A stretch of 64,000 nucleotides of DNA from Mucilaginibacter cryoferens (GCF_014205845.1 NZ_JACHCR010000008.1:185423-249422), one strand, 5' to 3'; shown: positions 43,586-53,932, counted from the stretch's first letter. Made by a program: numbers and translations. The notes: generated by a model from the letters alone, not told the origin.

Positions 43586-46500
43586 ATGCTAAAGGTTAAA
43601 GCTTATGTAGTGCTTATATTATTGATGTGTGCCTGCCGGGGCTTATATGCGCAAAATAATTTATATAAATTTTCGCACTTAGATATTACCAATGGTCTGT
43701 CTGATAACCACATCAATTGTATTTTAAAAGACGAAAAAGGCTTCATGTGGTTTGGCACCAACTCGGGCCTAAGCAGGTACGATGGCAATAAATTTAAAAT
43801 TTTTAAGCACGATGCCAAAAATGCTAACTCATTAAAGGAGAGTTATGTTTTAAAGATATGCGAGGGGCCTGGCCATAAGCTATGGGTTTTTTCAAACATC
43901 GACATCAGCATTTATAACCCCATTACAGAAAGCTTTGGCGACAATGTAAATGACGAACTTGCCCGCTATAAAATATCAACAGACCAGGTAAGCAAAATTA
44001 AAAAGGATGCCGCCGGCAACTTTTGGTTTATAACCAACAATTTTGGCTTGTATTGCTATAAACCTCAAACCGGCGTAACCAATTTTTATGATACCTCGGC
44101 AAAATCCACAGCAAAACTCTATTCTAATTTTGTTGTAGATATTGTTACCGGCCGTGGAAATGTACAGTGGCTGGTGTATAGCGATGGTACACTTGATGAG
44201 TTAAATACAGGTACCAATAAAATATTAAGCAGGTTTAACGGCATTGCCAGTGCAAACAACAACAAAAGTGAGTCGTATAGCGCAATTGCCGATAATAGAG
44301 GCAATTTGTGGGTTTACTCGGCAGCACAGCCTATTGGCGCTTATTGCTATAATCCGCAAGGCAATTCCCTGCAGCATTTTACTAAAGATACACCGCTTGG
44401 CAGGCTAAATTCTAATATCGTTAATTCTATTATACAGGCCGATGATGGCAAGATGTGGGTAGGTACCGATCATGGAGGCATCAATATAATAGACCCGGTA
44501 ACGCTTAACGTTAATTACGTGGTTAATAAAGCCGATGATCCACAATCATTAACGGGCAACAGCATAAACCTGTTTAAGGATGATAATGGCATTATTTGGG
44601 CGGGTACTTTTAAACAAGGGGTTAATTATTACCACAAAGCCATTATCCAGTTTCCGGTTTACAGGCATTTGCTAACAGACCCGCAAAGCCTGCCTTACGA
44701 GGATATTAATGCATTTGAAGAAGATGCCGAAGGCAAATTGTTTATTGGTACCAATGGCGGCGGCCTTATTATATTTAACCGTAAAACGCAACGCTATACA
44801 CAATATAAACACGATGCGGCAAACCCCAATAGCCTATCCAATGATATTATTATCGGGTTGTATTTTGACCATGATCACAAGTTATGGATAGGTACCTATT
44901 TTGGCGGGCTGGATTGTTTTGATGGTAAAACGTTTACGCACTACCGCCACAACGATAAAATACCGTTGAGCATTACCGACGACAGGGTTTATACCATTAC
45001 AGAAGATGCAGCCCTTAATTTATGGGTGGGTACTTTTTCTGGCGGCCTTAATGTGCTTAATCGTAAAACAAAAACATTTAGCCATCCAAATTATAAAATG
45101 ATATCTGATTATACGTCTGTGATATACAAAGACAGGCAGGGAAATCTTTGGATAGGCCACGATAGGGGGATTGATGTAATTGATGGAAAAACAAAACAGG
45201 TAAAACATTATTATTCAAACGCTAATAATCGTAATAGTCTGGCAGGTAGTGATGTAAATGCTATTTTACAGGATAGCCGGGGATTAATGTGGATAGGTAC
45301 AAAAAGTGGTTTAAGTGTTTTAGATACACAAGCAAACAGTTTTTTAAATTTAGAGGATGTTTTAAATAAACCGGCCAGTAATATATCTAATATATTGGAG
45401 GATAACCAGGGCAGGATGTGGGTAAGCACAACCAACGGCCTCTCCAGCATCAGTTTGAGTAGTGCTAACAATAATTACAAGTTTGACGTAAATAACTACA
45501 ATGAAACGGATGGCTTGCAGGGGCGTGATTTTAATTTGTACGCCGGTTTGGTACTCAAAAACGGACAAATAGTGTTTGGTGGCTCACATGGCTTTAACTT
45601 GTTTTCGCCAGCGGCCATAAATACCCTAAAGCCCGCCCCTAAGTTGATATTTACCGATTTTAGGTTGTTTAATAAAAGCGTTGCCGTGGGCGATTCTGTA
45701 AAGGGGAGGGTAGTTTTAAATAAATCTATAGCCGAAACTACGTCGCTAACCCTAAAGCACGATGAAAACGTGTTTGATATTGAGTTTTCTGCCTGCGAAT
45801 ATTTTTATCAGAATAAAATAAAATATCAATACACCTTAGAGGGGTTTGACGATGGATGGATAAACTTTCCGGGAAACAGCCGCAGCGCCACCTATACCAA
45901 TCTTGATGGTGGCGACTATGTTTTTAAGGTAAGAGAACAAAATAGCAACAAAGTAATTACCCTTAAAATTACGGTGTTACCTCCATTTTGGAAAACTCCT
46001 GCTGCTTACATCGCATATTTTCTTTTGGTGGTAAGCTTATTACTTTACATACGGCACCGGGGCATCACCCGGCTGGAGCGGCAGTTTGATTTGAAACAGG
46101 CAGAAATTGAAGCCGAACGTAAAATAGCGGGCGAACGCGAGGAAGCACAACGCATGCATCAGCTTGATTTAATGAAGATTAAATTTTTTGTGAACATCAG
46201 TCACGAGTTCCGCACGCCGTTATCGCTTATTTTATCGCCTATTGATGATCTGATCAAGGTAAGCGACAAGCCCGATCAGCAGCATCACCTCACCATGATA
46301 AAGCGGAACAGTAAGCGCCTGCTTAACCTGGTTAACCAGCTGGTTGATTTTAGAAAGATGGAGCATAACGAGCTTAAGCTCACTTTAGCCAAAGGCGATA
46401 TTATTAAGTTTATACAGGAGGTATCATCATCATTTACAGATGTGGCCCACCAAAAACAAATTCAATTTTTGTTTGAGAGTGAAGCCAGTTCATTTGTGAC

Positions 46501-47740
46501 CAAATTTGATCACGATAAAATGGAAAGGATACTGTTTAACCTGTTATCCAACGCTTTTAAATTTACACCTGCCGGCGGTACCATAAGCGTAATATTAAAC
46601 CTGCCCGAGGTAGATGGCCTGCCACCAGATCAACGAATGCTGGAAGTTAGGGTAATTGATACAGGTATTGGTATTACCAAACAAAACCAGGATATGATAT
46701 TTGAGCGCTTTTTTCAGGATGATGTCCCCGAAAGTTTGCTAAATCAGGGAAGCGGCATTGGTTTATCTATTACCAAAGAGTTTGTAAAAATGCATGGGGG
46801 CAGCATTAAACTGGAAAGTGAGCCCGATTATGGCAGCTGTTTTATAATTAGCTTACCCGTAGGCGGCAAGTTTGAAAAACTGGAAGCCGCGCCAATGCAG
46901 GAACGGGCATTAAAGCCCGGTATAAAGAATGTAGAAGGACTACAAGGGACAACCAAAAAACCAACAGTTTTGCTGGTTGAGGATGACGATGATATGCGTT
47001 TTTATCTCAAAGAGAACCTGAAAAATAATTTCCACATTATTGAAGCCGTAAACGGTAAAGAAGGTTGGCAAAAAGCACTTTCGTTGCATCCTAAACTCAT
47101 AGTAAGCGATATAAGCATGCCCGAAATGAATGGGCTTGAGCTGTCTAAAAAAATAAAGGCTGATAGCCGAACTGTACAGATCCCTATTATATTGTTAACT
47201 GCCGTAACCGGCGACGAAGACCAGCTGGCCGGCCTTGATTGTGGCGCCAATGATTATATTGTTAAACCATTTAACTTCGAGATACTGCTTTCAAAAATTC
47301 ATAACCTGTTGCTGATGCAGCAAACATTTAAGGAAACCTACCAAAAACAGGTAGAAATTCAATCGCAGGATGTGGTTGTGGTATCTGAGGATGAGAAATT
47401 TTTAAAGAACGCCCTTGATTTTATAGAACAAAATATCACCAAATCCAATTTCTCGGTAGAGGAATTAAGCAGGCACCTGGCGCTCAGTAGGGTATCCTTA
47501 TATCGCAAGCTATTAACATTAACCGGTAAAACCCCGGTCGACTGTATCCGTACCATTCGCTTACAGCGCGCAGTACAGCTATTGGAGAAAAGTAAACTTA
47601 GTATTGCCAATGTTGCCTACGAGGTAGGCTTTAACAATGCGGCCTATTTTGCCAAAGTATTTAAAGAAGAGTATGGCATACTGCCTTCAGAATATATCAC
47701 CGAGCTTAAAAACAAAGAACAGGAAAATATATTGGCTTAG
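43586..47740 (+). CDS. Hybrid two-component system (HTCS) regulator
   Basis: A 1384-residue one-protein signalling chain. A signal peptide (to about residue 23) is followed by two seven-bladed regulator propellers (repeats such as GFMWFGTNSGLSRYDG and MWVGTDHGGINI), a Y_Y_Y domain (about 730-800) and one membrane helix (about 807-825). The kinase has FFVNISHEFRTPLS with His873 and an ATPase domain with GSGIGLSITKEF. A receiver domain has phosphoacceptor Asp1175 (LIVSDISMPEMNG), and a C-terminal AraC-type DNA-binding domain completes it. It senses a sugar in the periplasm and activates nearby sus genes, most likely the operon starting at 48692. Confidence 0.95.
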   Translation: MLKVKAYVVLILLMCACRGLYAQNNLYKFSHLDITNGLSDNHINCILKDEKGFMWFGTNSGLSRYDGNKFKIFKHDAKNANSLKESYVLKICEGPGHKLWVFSNIDISIYNPITESFGDNVNDELARYKISTDQVSKIKKDAAGNFWFITNNFGLYCYKPQTGVTNFYDTSAKSTAKLYSNFVVDIVTGRGNVQWLVYSDGTLDELNTGTNKILSRFNGIASANNNKSESYSAIADNRGNLWVYSAAQPIGAYCYNPQGNSLQHFTKDTPLGRLNSNIVNSIIQADDGKMWVGTDHGGINIIDPVTLNVNYVVNKADDPQSLTGNSINLFKDDNGIIWAGTFKQGVNYYHKAIIQFPVYRHLLTDPQSLPYEDINAFEEDAEGKLFIGTNGGGLIIFNRKTQRYTQYKHDAANPNSLSNDIIIGLYFDHDHKLWIGTYFGGLDCFDGKTFTHYRHNDKIPLSITDDRVYTITEDAALNLWVGTFSGGLNVLNRKTKTFSHPNYKMISDYTSVIYKDRQGNLWIGHDRGIDVIDGKTKQVKHYYSNANNRNSLAGSDVNAILQDSRGLMWIGTKSGLSVLDTQANSFLNLEDVLNKPASNISNILEDNQGRMWVSTTNGLSSISLSSANNNYKFDVNNYNETDGLQGRDFNLYAGLVLKNGQIVFGGSHGFNLFSPAAINTLKPAPKLIFTDFRLFNKSVAVGDSVKGRVVLNKSIAETTSLTLKHDENVFDIEFSACEYFYQNKIKYQYTLEGFDDGWINFPGNSRSATYTNLDGGDYVFKVREQNSNKVITLKITVLPPFWKTPAAYIAYFLLVVSLLLYIRHRGITRLERQFDLKQAEIEAERKIAGEREEAQRMHQLDLMKIKFFVNISHEFRTPLSLILSPIDDLIKVSDKPDQQHHLTMIKRNSKRLLNLVNQLVDFRKMEHNELKLTLAKGDIIKFIQEVSSSFTDVAHQKQIQFLFESEASSFVTKFDHDKMERILFNLLSNAFKFTPAGGTISVILNLPEVDGLPPDQRMLEVRVIDTGIGITKQNQDMIFERFFQDDVPESLLNQGSGIGLSITKEFVKMHGGSIKLESEPDYGSCFIISLPVGGKFEKLEAAPMQERALKPGIKNVEGLQGTTKKPTVLLVEDDDDMRFYLKENLKNNFHIIEAVNGKEGWQKALSLHPKLIVSDISMPEMNGLELSKKIKADSRTVQIPIILLTAVTGDEDQLAGLDCGANDYIVKPFNFEILLSKIHNLLLMQQTFKETYQKQVEIQSQDVVVVSEDEKFLKNALDFIEQNITKSNFSVEELSRHLALSRVSLYRKLLTLTGKTPVDCIRTIRLQRAVQLLEKSKLSIANVAYEVGFNNAAYFAKVFKEEYGILPSEYITELKNKEQENILA

Positions 47741-47835
47741 TTAATTGAGGGGAGGGAAGTCCCTTAAAGATTTGCTCTTACCGATGACGTGTTTAAAAAC
47801 TACCCCTTTTGTCATTCTGGGTAATAAAATTTCCC

Positions 47836-47858
47836 TTCAGAGCTTTCGCGAAATTTCA
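47836..47858. repeat. Flanking direct repeat, left copy
   Basis: A 23-base sequence starting TTCAGAGCTTTCGCG and ending AAATTTCA, repeated exactly at 48291-48313. The two copies flank the palindromic elements between them. Its centre TTTCGCGAAA is itself palindromic. Confidence 0.75.
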
Positions 47859-47951
47859 TCATAAAACTATGTCATTGCTTCGTTTCTTATAATGGCATAC
47901 TTTCAAAGTATTGATTATCAGTGCGTATTTTTTAACACAACACCCTCGCCG

Positions 47952-47987
47952 CCGTCCTTGCTTCGTCGTACCTCCTCGCAAGGACGG
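47952..47987. repeat. Shortened relative of the 102-bp inverted repeat
   Basis: CCGTCCTTGC and GCAAGGACGG arms flank CTTCGTCGTACCTCCTC-type sequence shared with the right arm of the element at 48104-48205. Surrounding bases (AAGTATTGATT before, TTTAAGATGTC after) are also shared with that copy, so this looks like an internal deletion derivative. Confidence 0.65.
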
Positions 47988-48103
47988 TCTTTCTTTAAGA
48001 TGTCATTACTGTTTTTTCTGGGCTGCTGGTGGTTCCTCGCAATGACATGGTTGTAAAGTATTGATTTTCAGTATGTATTTTTTTAAACACAAACCCCTCA
48101 CCG

Positions 48104-48205
48104 CCGTCATTGCGAGGCACGAAGCAATCCCCGACCTACAGAGTAGCTGTGCAAATCCGCTCTGTAAGTAGGGGATTGCTTCGTCGTACCTCCTCGCAAT
48201 GACGG
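48104..48205. repeat. 102-bp inverted-repeat element (family B)
   Basis: It begins CCGTCATTGCGAGG and ends with the exact reverse complement CCTCGCAATGACGG. Inside, GAAGCAATCCCC pairs with GGGGATTGCTTC. A closely similar element in opposite orientation lies at 63834-63933. There is no ORF inside, so any mobility would need help in trans. Confidence 0.8.
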
Positions 48206-48290
48206 TCTTTTTTTTAAGATGTCGTTACTGTTTTTTCTGGGTTACCCCCGGTTATCACTCAATGACATAGTTTTATATTGTCATTTCCCC

Positions 48291-48313
48291 TTCAGAGCTT
48301 TCGCGAAATTTCA
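48291..48313. repeat. Flanking direct repeat, right copy
   Basis: Exact second copy of the 23-base sequence at 47836-47858. Confidence 0.75.
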
Positions 48314-48419
48314 CCACTCAGCATAACCGGGCTCGAATAACGTCATTTCCCACAATCAGCCTAATACCCCCACTCACTGCCTGCCCTGCAACTCCGTAAC
48401 AATCATTTAGTGGTATCTG

Positions 48420-48609
48420 TTGATACAATTTTTGATTCATTACACATAGCAGTATTGTATAGCTGTTATGATGTTTTTTTAACTTTTTATACTCTTTATG
48501 TAGTGTATCTAATTGGTAATTAGGTTATTAAATGCGTGTAACATTTGTTGTATCAATTTTAACATATGTGTTACAATCGATTGTTCGCTATCCATAGATT
48601 TGGTATCAA
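48420..48609. promoter_or_regulatory. TTGATACAA-type sites upstream of the second susC
   Basis: TTGATACAA at 48420-48428 and its reverse complement TTGTATCAA at 48548-48556, both followed by ATTTT, with a looser TTGGTATCAA at 48600-48609. They could be operators for the HTCS or AraC regulator; no regulator is demonstrated. Confidence 0.35.
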
Positions 48610-48641
48610 GGTTAAGTGAATATTTTTCGGTGACCGAAAAA
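48599..48641 (+). promoter_or_regulatory. Probable susC promoter with overlapping palindromic operator
   Basis: TTTG at 48599, 18 bp, then TATTTTTC at 48621, one mismatch from TAnnTTTG. The perfect palindrome TTTTTCGGTGACCGAAAAA (48623-48641) overlaps the -7 box and the expected start point, about 50 bp before the ATG. A repressor or dimeric activator could bind here; it might instead form a short leader hairpin. Confidence 0.5.
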
Positions 48642-48691
48642 CTTGAACCGCTTTAATCGCAAACCAATTTTAAAATTCTAATAAATAATGT

Positions 48692-51600
48692 ATGAGAGGA
48701 AAACTACACATCAAAAAGTTTGTGGCTTTTATCTGGATCAACTTAGCACTGTTGTTGGTAAGTATGTCTGGGTATGCCCAAAGCAAAATTACCGGTAAAG
48801 TTATCGGTGCCGACGACGGCTTGCCCATACCAGGTGTAACCGTTAAGGTAAAAGGTACCGCCATAGTTACCAGCACTAATACAGAAGGTGCTTATTCTGT
48901 GAGCGCAGGCAGCAATGCAACGTTGGTATTTAGCTTTATAGGTTATGCAAATCAGGAGGTAGCGGTTGGTACAGGTGCAACACTGAATGTAAAATTAGTT
49001 CCCGAAAATAAATCACTTAACGAGGTTGTTGTAATTGGCTACGGTAGTGCCAAACGCAGCGATGTTACAGGTGCCATAAGTTCAGTTAGTGCAGCTACCA
49101 TTGCCAAGGTACCCGTTACATCATTAGACCAGGCTTTACAAGGCCGCGCGGCTGGTGTACAGGTTACTAATAACGATGCTTCACCGGGCGGTAACGTTTC
49201 GGTAATAATAAGGGGTACAGGTAGCCCGGCAACTGGTGGCAACACACCTTTGTATGTTGTAGATGATTATCCTTTAAACGCGGGTGGTATCAACAATATT
49301 AATCCAAGTGACATCGCGTCAATGGAAGTATTGAAAGATGCTTCGGCAACTGCTATCTATGGTGTTAGGGCTGCCAACGGCGTAGTTTTAATAACCACTA
49401 AAAGCGGGAAAAAAGATGGTAATGCGGTAGTTGAATTTAACGCTTACAACGCTTTTCAAAGCAAACCGAGGCAATATGATTTGCTGAACGCCCAGCAGTT
49501 TGCCACTTTGGCCAATAACGTAGCTGCTAACGATCCAAACAAACATTTTACCACATTAGCCAACTGGGCTGATCCTGCTTCGCTAACCAATGCCGACTGG
49601 CAAAATGCTATCTACCGCACGGGTTTAACTCAAAATTACGACTTATCTATCCGCGGTGGTAGCGAGAAAGTTCAATCGAAAGTTGCGATAGGCTATTATG
49701 ACCAAAAAGGTACCGTTTATGCTTCCTTTTTTAAGAGGATCACGCTTGGAGCTAAATTAGATTATCAGCCTAAGAAATGGCTTAAATCAACCACTAATGC
49801 CAATTACTCTTATCAAAACTACAGCACACCTTTCGGTACAGGCAGCTTGGGCCTTATCAATCAATTGGTGCCAACGTTAGATGGTGGTAATAAATTAACC
49901 AGCCAGATAAAAGATGCTAACGGTAATTATGGTTTCTACAACCCTATATATACCTATGTTGCAAAAAACAGCAACCCTATTTATGACCTCGATCATAACC
50001 AATATAAAAACGTCAATAATTTTTTCAAGGCAAACTCACAGTTAGAAGCCACAATTTTTGATGGTCTTAAGCTTAAAACCAACGCAGGTATTACTTATAC
50101 AGGTTATAACGGCTCATATTTTCAACCTTCAGACAGCCGTAAAATTGATCAGTATGGCGCTGCTGCCGGTGCATCAGGCAACGCGTTGTTTTCTAAACAC
50201 ATGAACAGTACTTTCGACTGGTTGTGGGAAAATTACCTGTCGTACGATAAAACCTTTGGCGCACACACCATCAATTTTGTAGGTGGGGTATCTCAGCAGG
50301 AACGTGATTATAACAGCATGGGGGGGAGCGTAATTCCGCCAAACAACGTTATCAAAGATTTGAACCAGGGAACCAATCTTATACTTGATACATATGGTAA
50401 CGGCGAGATTAAACGTTCTTATGCTTCGCAATTTGCAAGGTTATCATATAACTATGCAAGTAAATATTACTTAACAGGTACGGTTAGAAGAGATGGCTCG
50501 TCGCAGTTTGCGCCAGGCCATCAATATGGTATATTTTACTCTAGTGCTTTAAACTGGAATGCCAAAAAAGAATCTTTTCTGGCCAATGTTGATTGGTTGT
50601 CTGGTCTTAAATTCAGAGGCAGCTATGGCGAATTGGGTAACCAGGCAGGTGTAGGCGATTTTACTTACCAGTCGTTATATACAGCCGGTTCTGCAGCAGC
50701 TACCAGTGGTAACCTGGGTTATGCTTTTGGTAAAATTGGCGGTAGTAATGGTGTTTACCAAGGTGGTATAGCTTCTTTCCAACCAGAAGATGATAACATT
50801 CGCTGGGAAACCGACTATGAAACTGATATAGGTACCGATATTTCATTTTTACATGGTGAACTAACCGTAACTGCCGATTACTTTAACAGAAGATCAAAAG
50901 ATTTCTTGTTAAATCAGTTGGTATCTGCGCAAACAGGCTATTTAAACTTACCAGGTAATACAGGCTCAATCGTTAATAAAGGCTGGGAATTTGCAGTAAG
51001 TTATAACCATGCTATTACCAGTGATTTGCGCATTGATTTGAGTTTAACCGGCTCATTCATTCAAAATAAACTTACCAGCTTAAAGTCTGGCAATCCATAT
51101 ATTGGTAACCTGGCAGCCGTGGCTTCTGGTACAAGTGGTTCAACGGCTATTACATTAAATGGCGACGGCTGGACCGATTTTACCCGTACATACATAGGCC
51201 AGCCTGTTGGCGAATTTTATGGATATAGATCACTTGGTATTATACAATCGCAGGCCCAGTTAGATGCTTTAAATAAAGCAGCGCAGGCAAAAGGTAACGC
51301 TTACTATTACAAGGCTACCACTGCGGTGGGCGACCGTTTATTTGCCGATGTAAATAATAGCGGCAGTGTAACTCCAGACGATCAGGTAGGCCTGGGCAGC
51401 GCTCAGCCAAAATTCTTCGGTGGTTTTAACTTAGGTGGAGGCTATAAAAATTGGGATTTTAACGCCTATTTCTACGGCGTTTATGGTAATAAGATATTAA
51501 ACTACCAGGAAAGTAACCTGGAGAGCTTTGCACTAAGAGGATCTGTAAGTATCGAAAACGTAAGTAAAGATTACTACAATAATTATTTTATACCTGGCGC

Positions 51601-51952
51601 AACAGCTGGTGCGGCACCTATACGTGCATCAAACCGTTATGCAGCTGTATACTATGATGATACCGATCACGGTAACCTTGTGCCATCAAGTGCCTGGATT
51701 GAAAACGGTAGTTTCCTGAAATTAAAAACCCTTACAGTTGGCTATACCTTACCAACCGATTTAGTTAAAAAACTTACACTAACCAAAGTAAGGATCTACG
51801 TATCATCACAAAATTTGTTCACCATTACCAAGTATACCGGTCTTGATCCGGAAATTGGTTCGCAAGGTGGCAGCCCAACCCAAAACGGTATTGATAACGG
51901 CACTTATCCATCATCAAGGTTTTACACCGTTGGCTTAAACGTAGTATTTTAA
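48692..51952 (+). CDS. SusC/RagA-family TonB-dependent outer-membrane transporter
   Basis: A 1086-residue protein with a signal peptide ending near MSGYAQ, a carboxypeptidase-regulatory-like domain (ITGKVIGADDGLPIPGVTVKVKGT), a TonB-box-like NEVVVIGYG, a plug (VPVTSLDQALQGRAAGVQV, ILKDASATAIYGVRAANGVVLITTK) and a barrel ending VGLNVVF. It imports an oligosaccharide with the SusD protein encoded 23 bp downstream and is probably controlled by the HTCS encoded upstream. Downstream genes suggest a glycoside handled by oxidation, though this is inference. Confidence 0.96.
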   Translation: MRGKLHIKKFVAFIWINLALLLVSMSGYAQSKITGKVIGADDGLPIPGVTVKVKGTAIVTSTNTEGAYSVSAGSNATLVFSFIGYANQEVAVGTGATLNVKLVPENKSLNEVVVIGYGSAKRSDVTGAISSVSAATIAKVPVTSLDQALQGRAAGVQVTNNDASPGGNVSVIIRGTGSPATGGNTPLYVVDDYPLNAGGINNINPSDIASMEVLKDASATAIYGVRAANGVVLITTKSGKKDGNAVVEFNAYNAFQSKPRQYDLLNAQQFATLANNVAANDPNKHFTTLANWADPASLTNADWQNAIYRTGLTQNYDLSIRGGSEKVQSKVAIGYYDQKGTVYASFFKRITLGAKLDYQPKKWLKSTTNANYSYQNYSTPFGTGSLGLINQLVPTLDGGNKLTSQIKDANGNYGFYNPIYTYVAKNSNPIYDLDHNQYKNVNNFFKANSQLEATIFDGLKLKTNAGITYTGYNGSYFQPSDSRKIDQYGAAAGASGNALFSKHMNSTFDWLWENYLSYDKTFGAHTINFVGGVSQQERDYNSMGGSVIPPNNVIKDLNQGTNLILDTYGNGEIKRSYASQFARLSYNYASKYYLTGTVRRDGSSQFAPGHQYGIFYSSALNWNAKKESFLANVDWLSGLKFRGSYGELGNQAGVGDFTYQSLYTAGSAAATSGNLGYAFGKIGGSNGVYQGGIASFQPEDDNIRWETDYETDIGTDISFLHGELTVTADYFNRRSKDFLLNQLVSAQTGYLNLPGNTGSIVNKGWEFAVSYNHAITSDLRIDLSLTGSFIQNKLTSLKSGNPYIGNLAAVASGTSGSTAITLNGDGWTDFTRTYIGQPVGEFYGYRSLGIIQSQAQLDALNKAAQAKGNAYYYKATTAVGDRLFADVNNSGSVTPDDQVGLGSAQPKFFGGFNLGGGYKNWDFNAYFYGVYGNKILNYQESNLESFALRGSVSIENVSKDYYNNYFIPGATAGAAPIRASNRYAAVYYDDTDHGNLVPSSAWIENGSFLKLKTLTVGYTLPTDLVKKLTLTKVRIYVSSQNLFTITKYTGLDPEIGSQGGSPTQNGIDNGTYPSSRFYTVGLNVVF

Positions 51953-51975
51953 TCGGCTACATAAAAATTAAAGAT

Positions 51976-53739
51976 ATGAAAATGAATAAAAAATATATAG
52001 CTCTTGTAGTAGTCCTGGCGGGTACGTTACTGATTCCGCTAAGCTGTAAAAAGGGTTTTTTAACCCAAACCAATTCCTATCAATCAACCGCCGGTGCAAC
52101 TTTTCAAAAATCGCAGGATGTTGTTGCTTTAGTAAACAGTATTTACGATGGTTACCAAAGCGCCGATCTGTTGAAGAAATCTATCTGGTACTATGCCAAT
52201 TTTACCACGCATGATTGGTTTAATGATGGTGGCGATATTGCCTGGAACAATTATACCATAAGCCCAACCTTTGGTGCGCTTTATGTTTTCTGGCAAAATG
52301 CTTATTTCGATATCATCAGGGCCAACTCGGCACTGGAGGTTATCGCGACAGCAAAAGCCAACGGTGTTGTTACCCCCGAATTAGGCGACCGTTTATTAGG
52401 AGAAGCTTACTTTTTAAGAGGTATGACCTATTATTACCTTGCAGGTAGCTTTGGTGGCGTGCCAATTGAATTAAAGTCTAATCCAAATGGTTTAGCCCCG
52501 AGAAATACGCAGACGGAAGTGTTTACCCAGGTAGTATCCGATATGAAACAGGCCGAAACCTTATTGCTATCAAAAACAACCTTACCCACTGCCGAATTGG
52601 GCAGGGCAACAAAAGGCGCGGCGTATGCTTATGAGGCTTCGGCGCAAATGTGGTTGGGCAAATATGCTGATGCGTTAACAGCATTTAACAATCCCGAGCT
52701 TACTGCCAACTATCACCTGATTCCTAAATTTGTAAATGTTCACGAATTTAGCAATCAAAACAACGACGAATCCCTTTTTGAAATTCAGTTTGATATCCAG
52801 GGTTCACAAAGCTGGGATGGCGGCTGGCAAAATGGTGGCGAGGTTGCATGGATAGATGACTTTAGCTGGCCACATGAAATAAGCGGTTTTGGTTACGATT
52901 ATGGTAACCCAGGGTTATCGTACTCTTACCAGGCTGGCGATACACGTAAATATGCAACCATTGTTGGGCCTGGCGATTCGTTGGTAAGCCCGGGAATTAT
53001 TGCCAAATGGGGTGGTATAAAAGGCTACCAGGTAACAATTGATGGTTTTAAAAATGGTACCAAAGACAATGCCGGCCAAACATACGGATCGTTTGTTGGT
53101 GATGATGGAAAGATCATCAATACCTGTGGTGCTGTAAGGCAACCATGGTATGGCGATGACCTTACCCGCTCTGGCTACTATTGCTCAAAAAAATGGCGCG
53201 ATCCAAACCTTACCGGTGCAAACGGAACATCAACCATATTTGGTTCTCAAAACCAGATATTGATGCGCTACGCCGAAGTATTGTTAAGCCGTGCCGAGTG
53301 TAAAATACGTACCGGTGATGTTGCTGGTGGTTTAGCCGATGTTAAATTGGTAAGAGACCGCGCCTTTGGTGGCTCGGCGCCGGCTGTTGTACAGGATGGA
53401 CTTACTTTTGATGGTAAAGCTACCCAGCCAATAACAGACCCTATGCAAATTGTATTAAGCGAATACCGGCACGAACTTACCGGCGAGTACTCGTTGTTTT
53501 ACCTGTTACGCAGGGCAGGCAAAAGTGCAAGCGGCGGAACTTATGCGCAACAGTTTATAAAAGCTAATTACGGTACCGATAATACGGTAGTTCCGCAACC
53601 TTACCCATACGGCCCAACTGCCGATGGTAAATTGCATGGTGTTTGGCGCACATCGCTGCCAGATGGGCACGATATATTGCCTATACCGCAACAAGCAAGA
53701 GGGCTTAACCCTAATTTAGTGCAAAACCCCGGTTATTAA
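51976..53739 (+). CDS. SusD/RagB-family nutrient-binding lipoprotein
   Basis: A 587-residue lipoprotein with lipobox Cys24 (PLSCKKG). It has SusD features: GEAYFLRGMTYYYLAGSFGGVPIE in the TPR-like half, LMRYAEVLLSRAECKIRTGD and a C-terminal LPIPQQARGLNPNLVQNPGY. It forms the lid and capture subunit of the SusC transporter. A strong terminator lies 60 bp after the stop, so later genes need another promoter or read-through. Confidence 0.95.
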   Translation: MKMNKKYIALVVVLAGTLLIPLSCKKGFLTQTNSYQSTAGATFQKSQDVVALVNSIYDGYQSADLLKKSIWYYANFTTHDWFNDGGDIAWNNYTISPTFGALYVFWQNAYFDIIRANSALEVIATAKANGVVTPELGDRLLGEAYFLRGMTYYYLAGSFGGVPIELKSNPNGLAPRNTQTEVFTQVVSDMKQAETLLLSKTTLPTAELGRATKGAAYAYEASAQMWLGKYADALTAFNNPELTANYHLIPKFVNVHEFSNQNNDESLFEIQFDIQGSQSWDGGWQNGGEVAWIDDFSWPHEISGFGYDYGNPGLSYSYQAGDTRKYATIVGPGDSLVSPGIIAKWGGIKGYQVTIDGFKNGTKDNAGQTYGSFVGDDGKIINTCGAVRQPWYGDDLTRSGYYCSKKWRDPNLTGANGTSTIFGSQNQILMRYAEVLLSRAECKIRTGDVAGGLADVKLVRDRAFGGSAPAVVQDGLTFDGKATQPITDPMQIVLSEYRHELTGEYSLFYLLRRAGKSASGGTYAQQFIKANYGTDNTVVPQPYPYGPTADGKLHGVWRTSLPDGHDILPIPQQARGLNPNLVQNPGY

Positions 53740-53798
53740 ACTAATGGGCTATTATTTAATGAAATGAGATTTGGTTATATAATTGGTTATCTTGTTTT

Positions 53799-53829
53799 GG
53801 CTTTCTCCCTGCGGGGAGAAAGCCTTTTT
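53799..53829 (+). terminator. Rho-independent terminator after the second susCD pair
   Basis: GGCTTTCTCCC pairs with GGGAGAAAGCC around a short TGCG loop and is followed by five T residues. Confidence 0.88.
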
Positions 53830-53932
53830 AAGTTTGAGCACCTCACACAAATGAATTTTTAAATATAGCAGTACATATATGCACAGCATCAAATTACAGT
53901 TTGATAAATTAATGATCGGCTGATCTCTTGTT

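Larger units (their letters stand above)
47741..48691. other. Long repeat-bearing gap between the HTCS gene and susC
   Basis: About 950 bases with no convincing gene. The first 570 hold direct and inverted repeats (47836-48313). The last 270 hold TTGATACAA-type sites, a probable promoter and a palindrome that precede susC. Confidence 0.75.
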
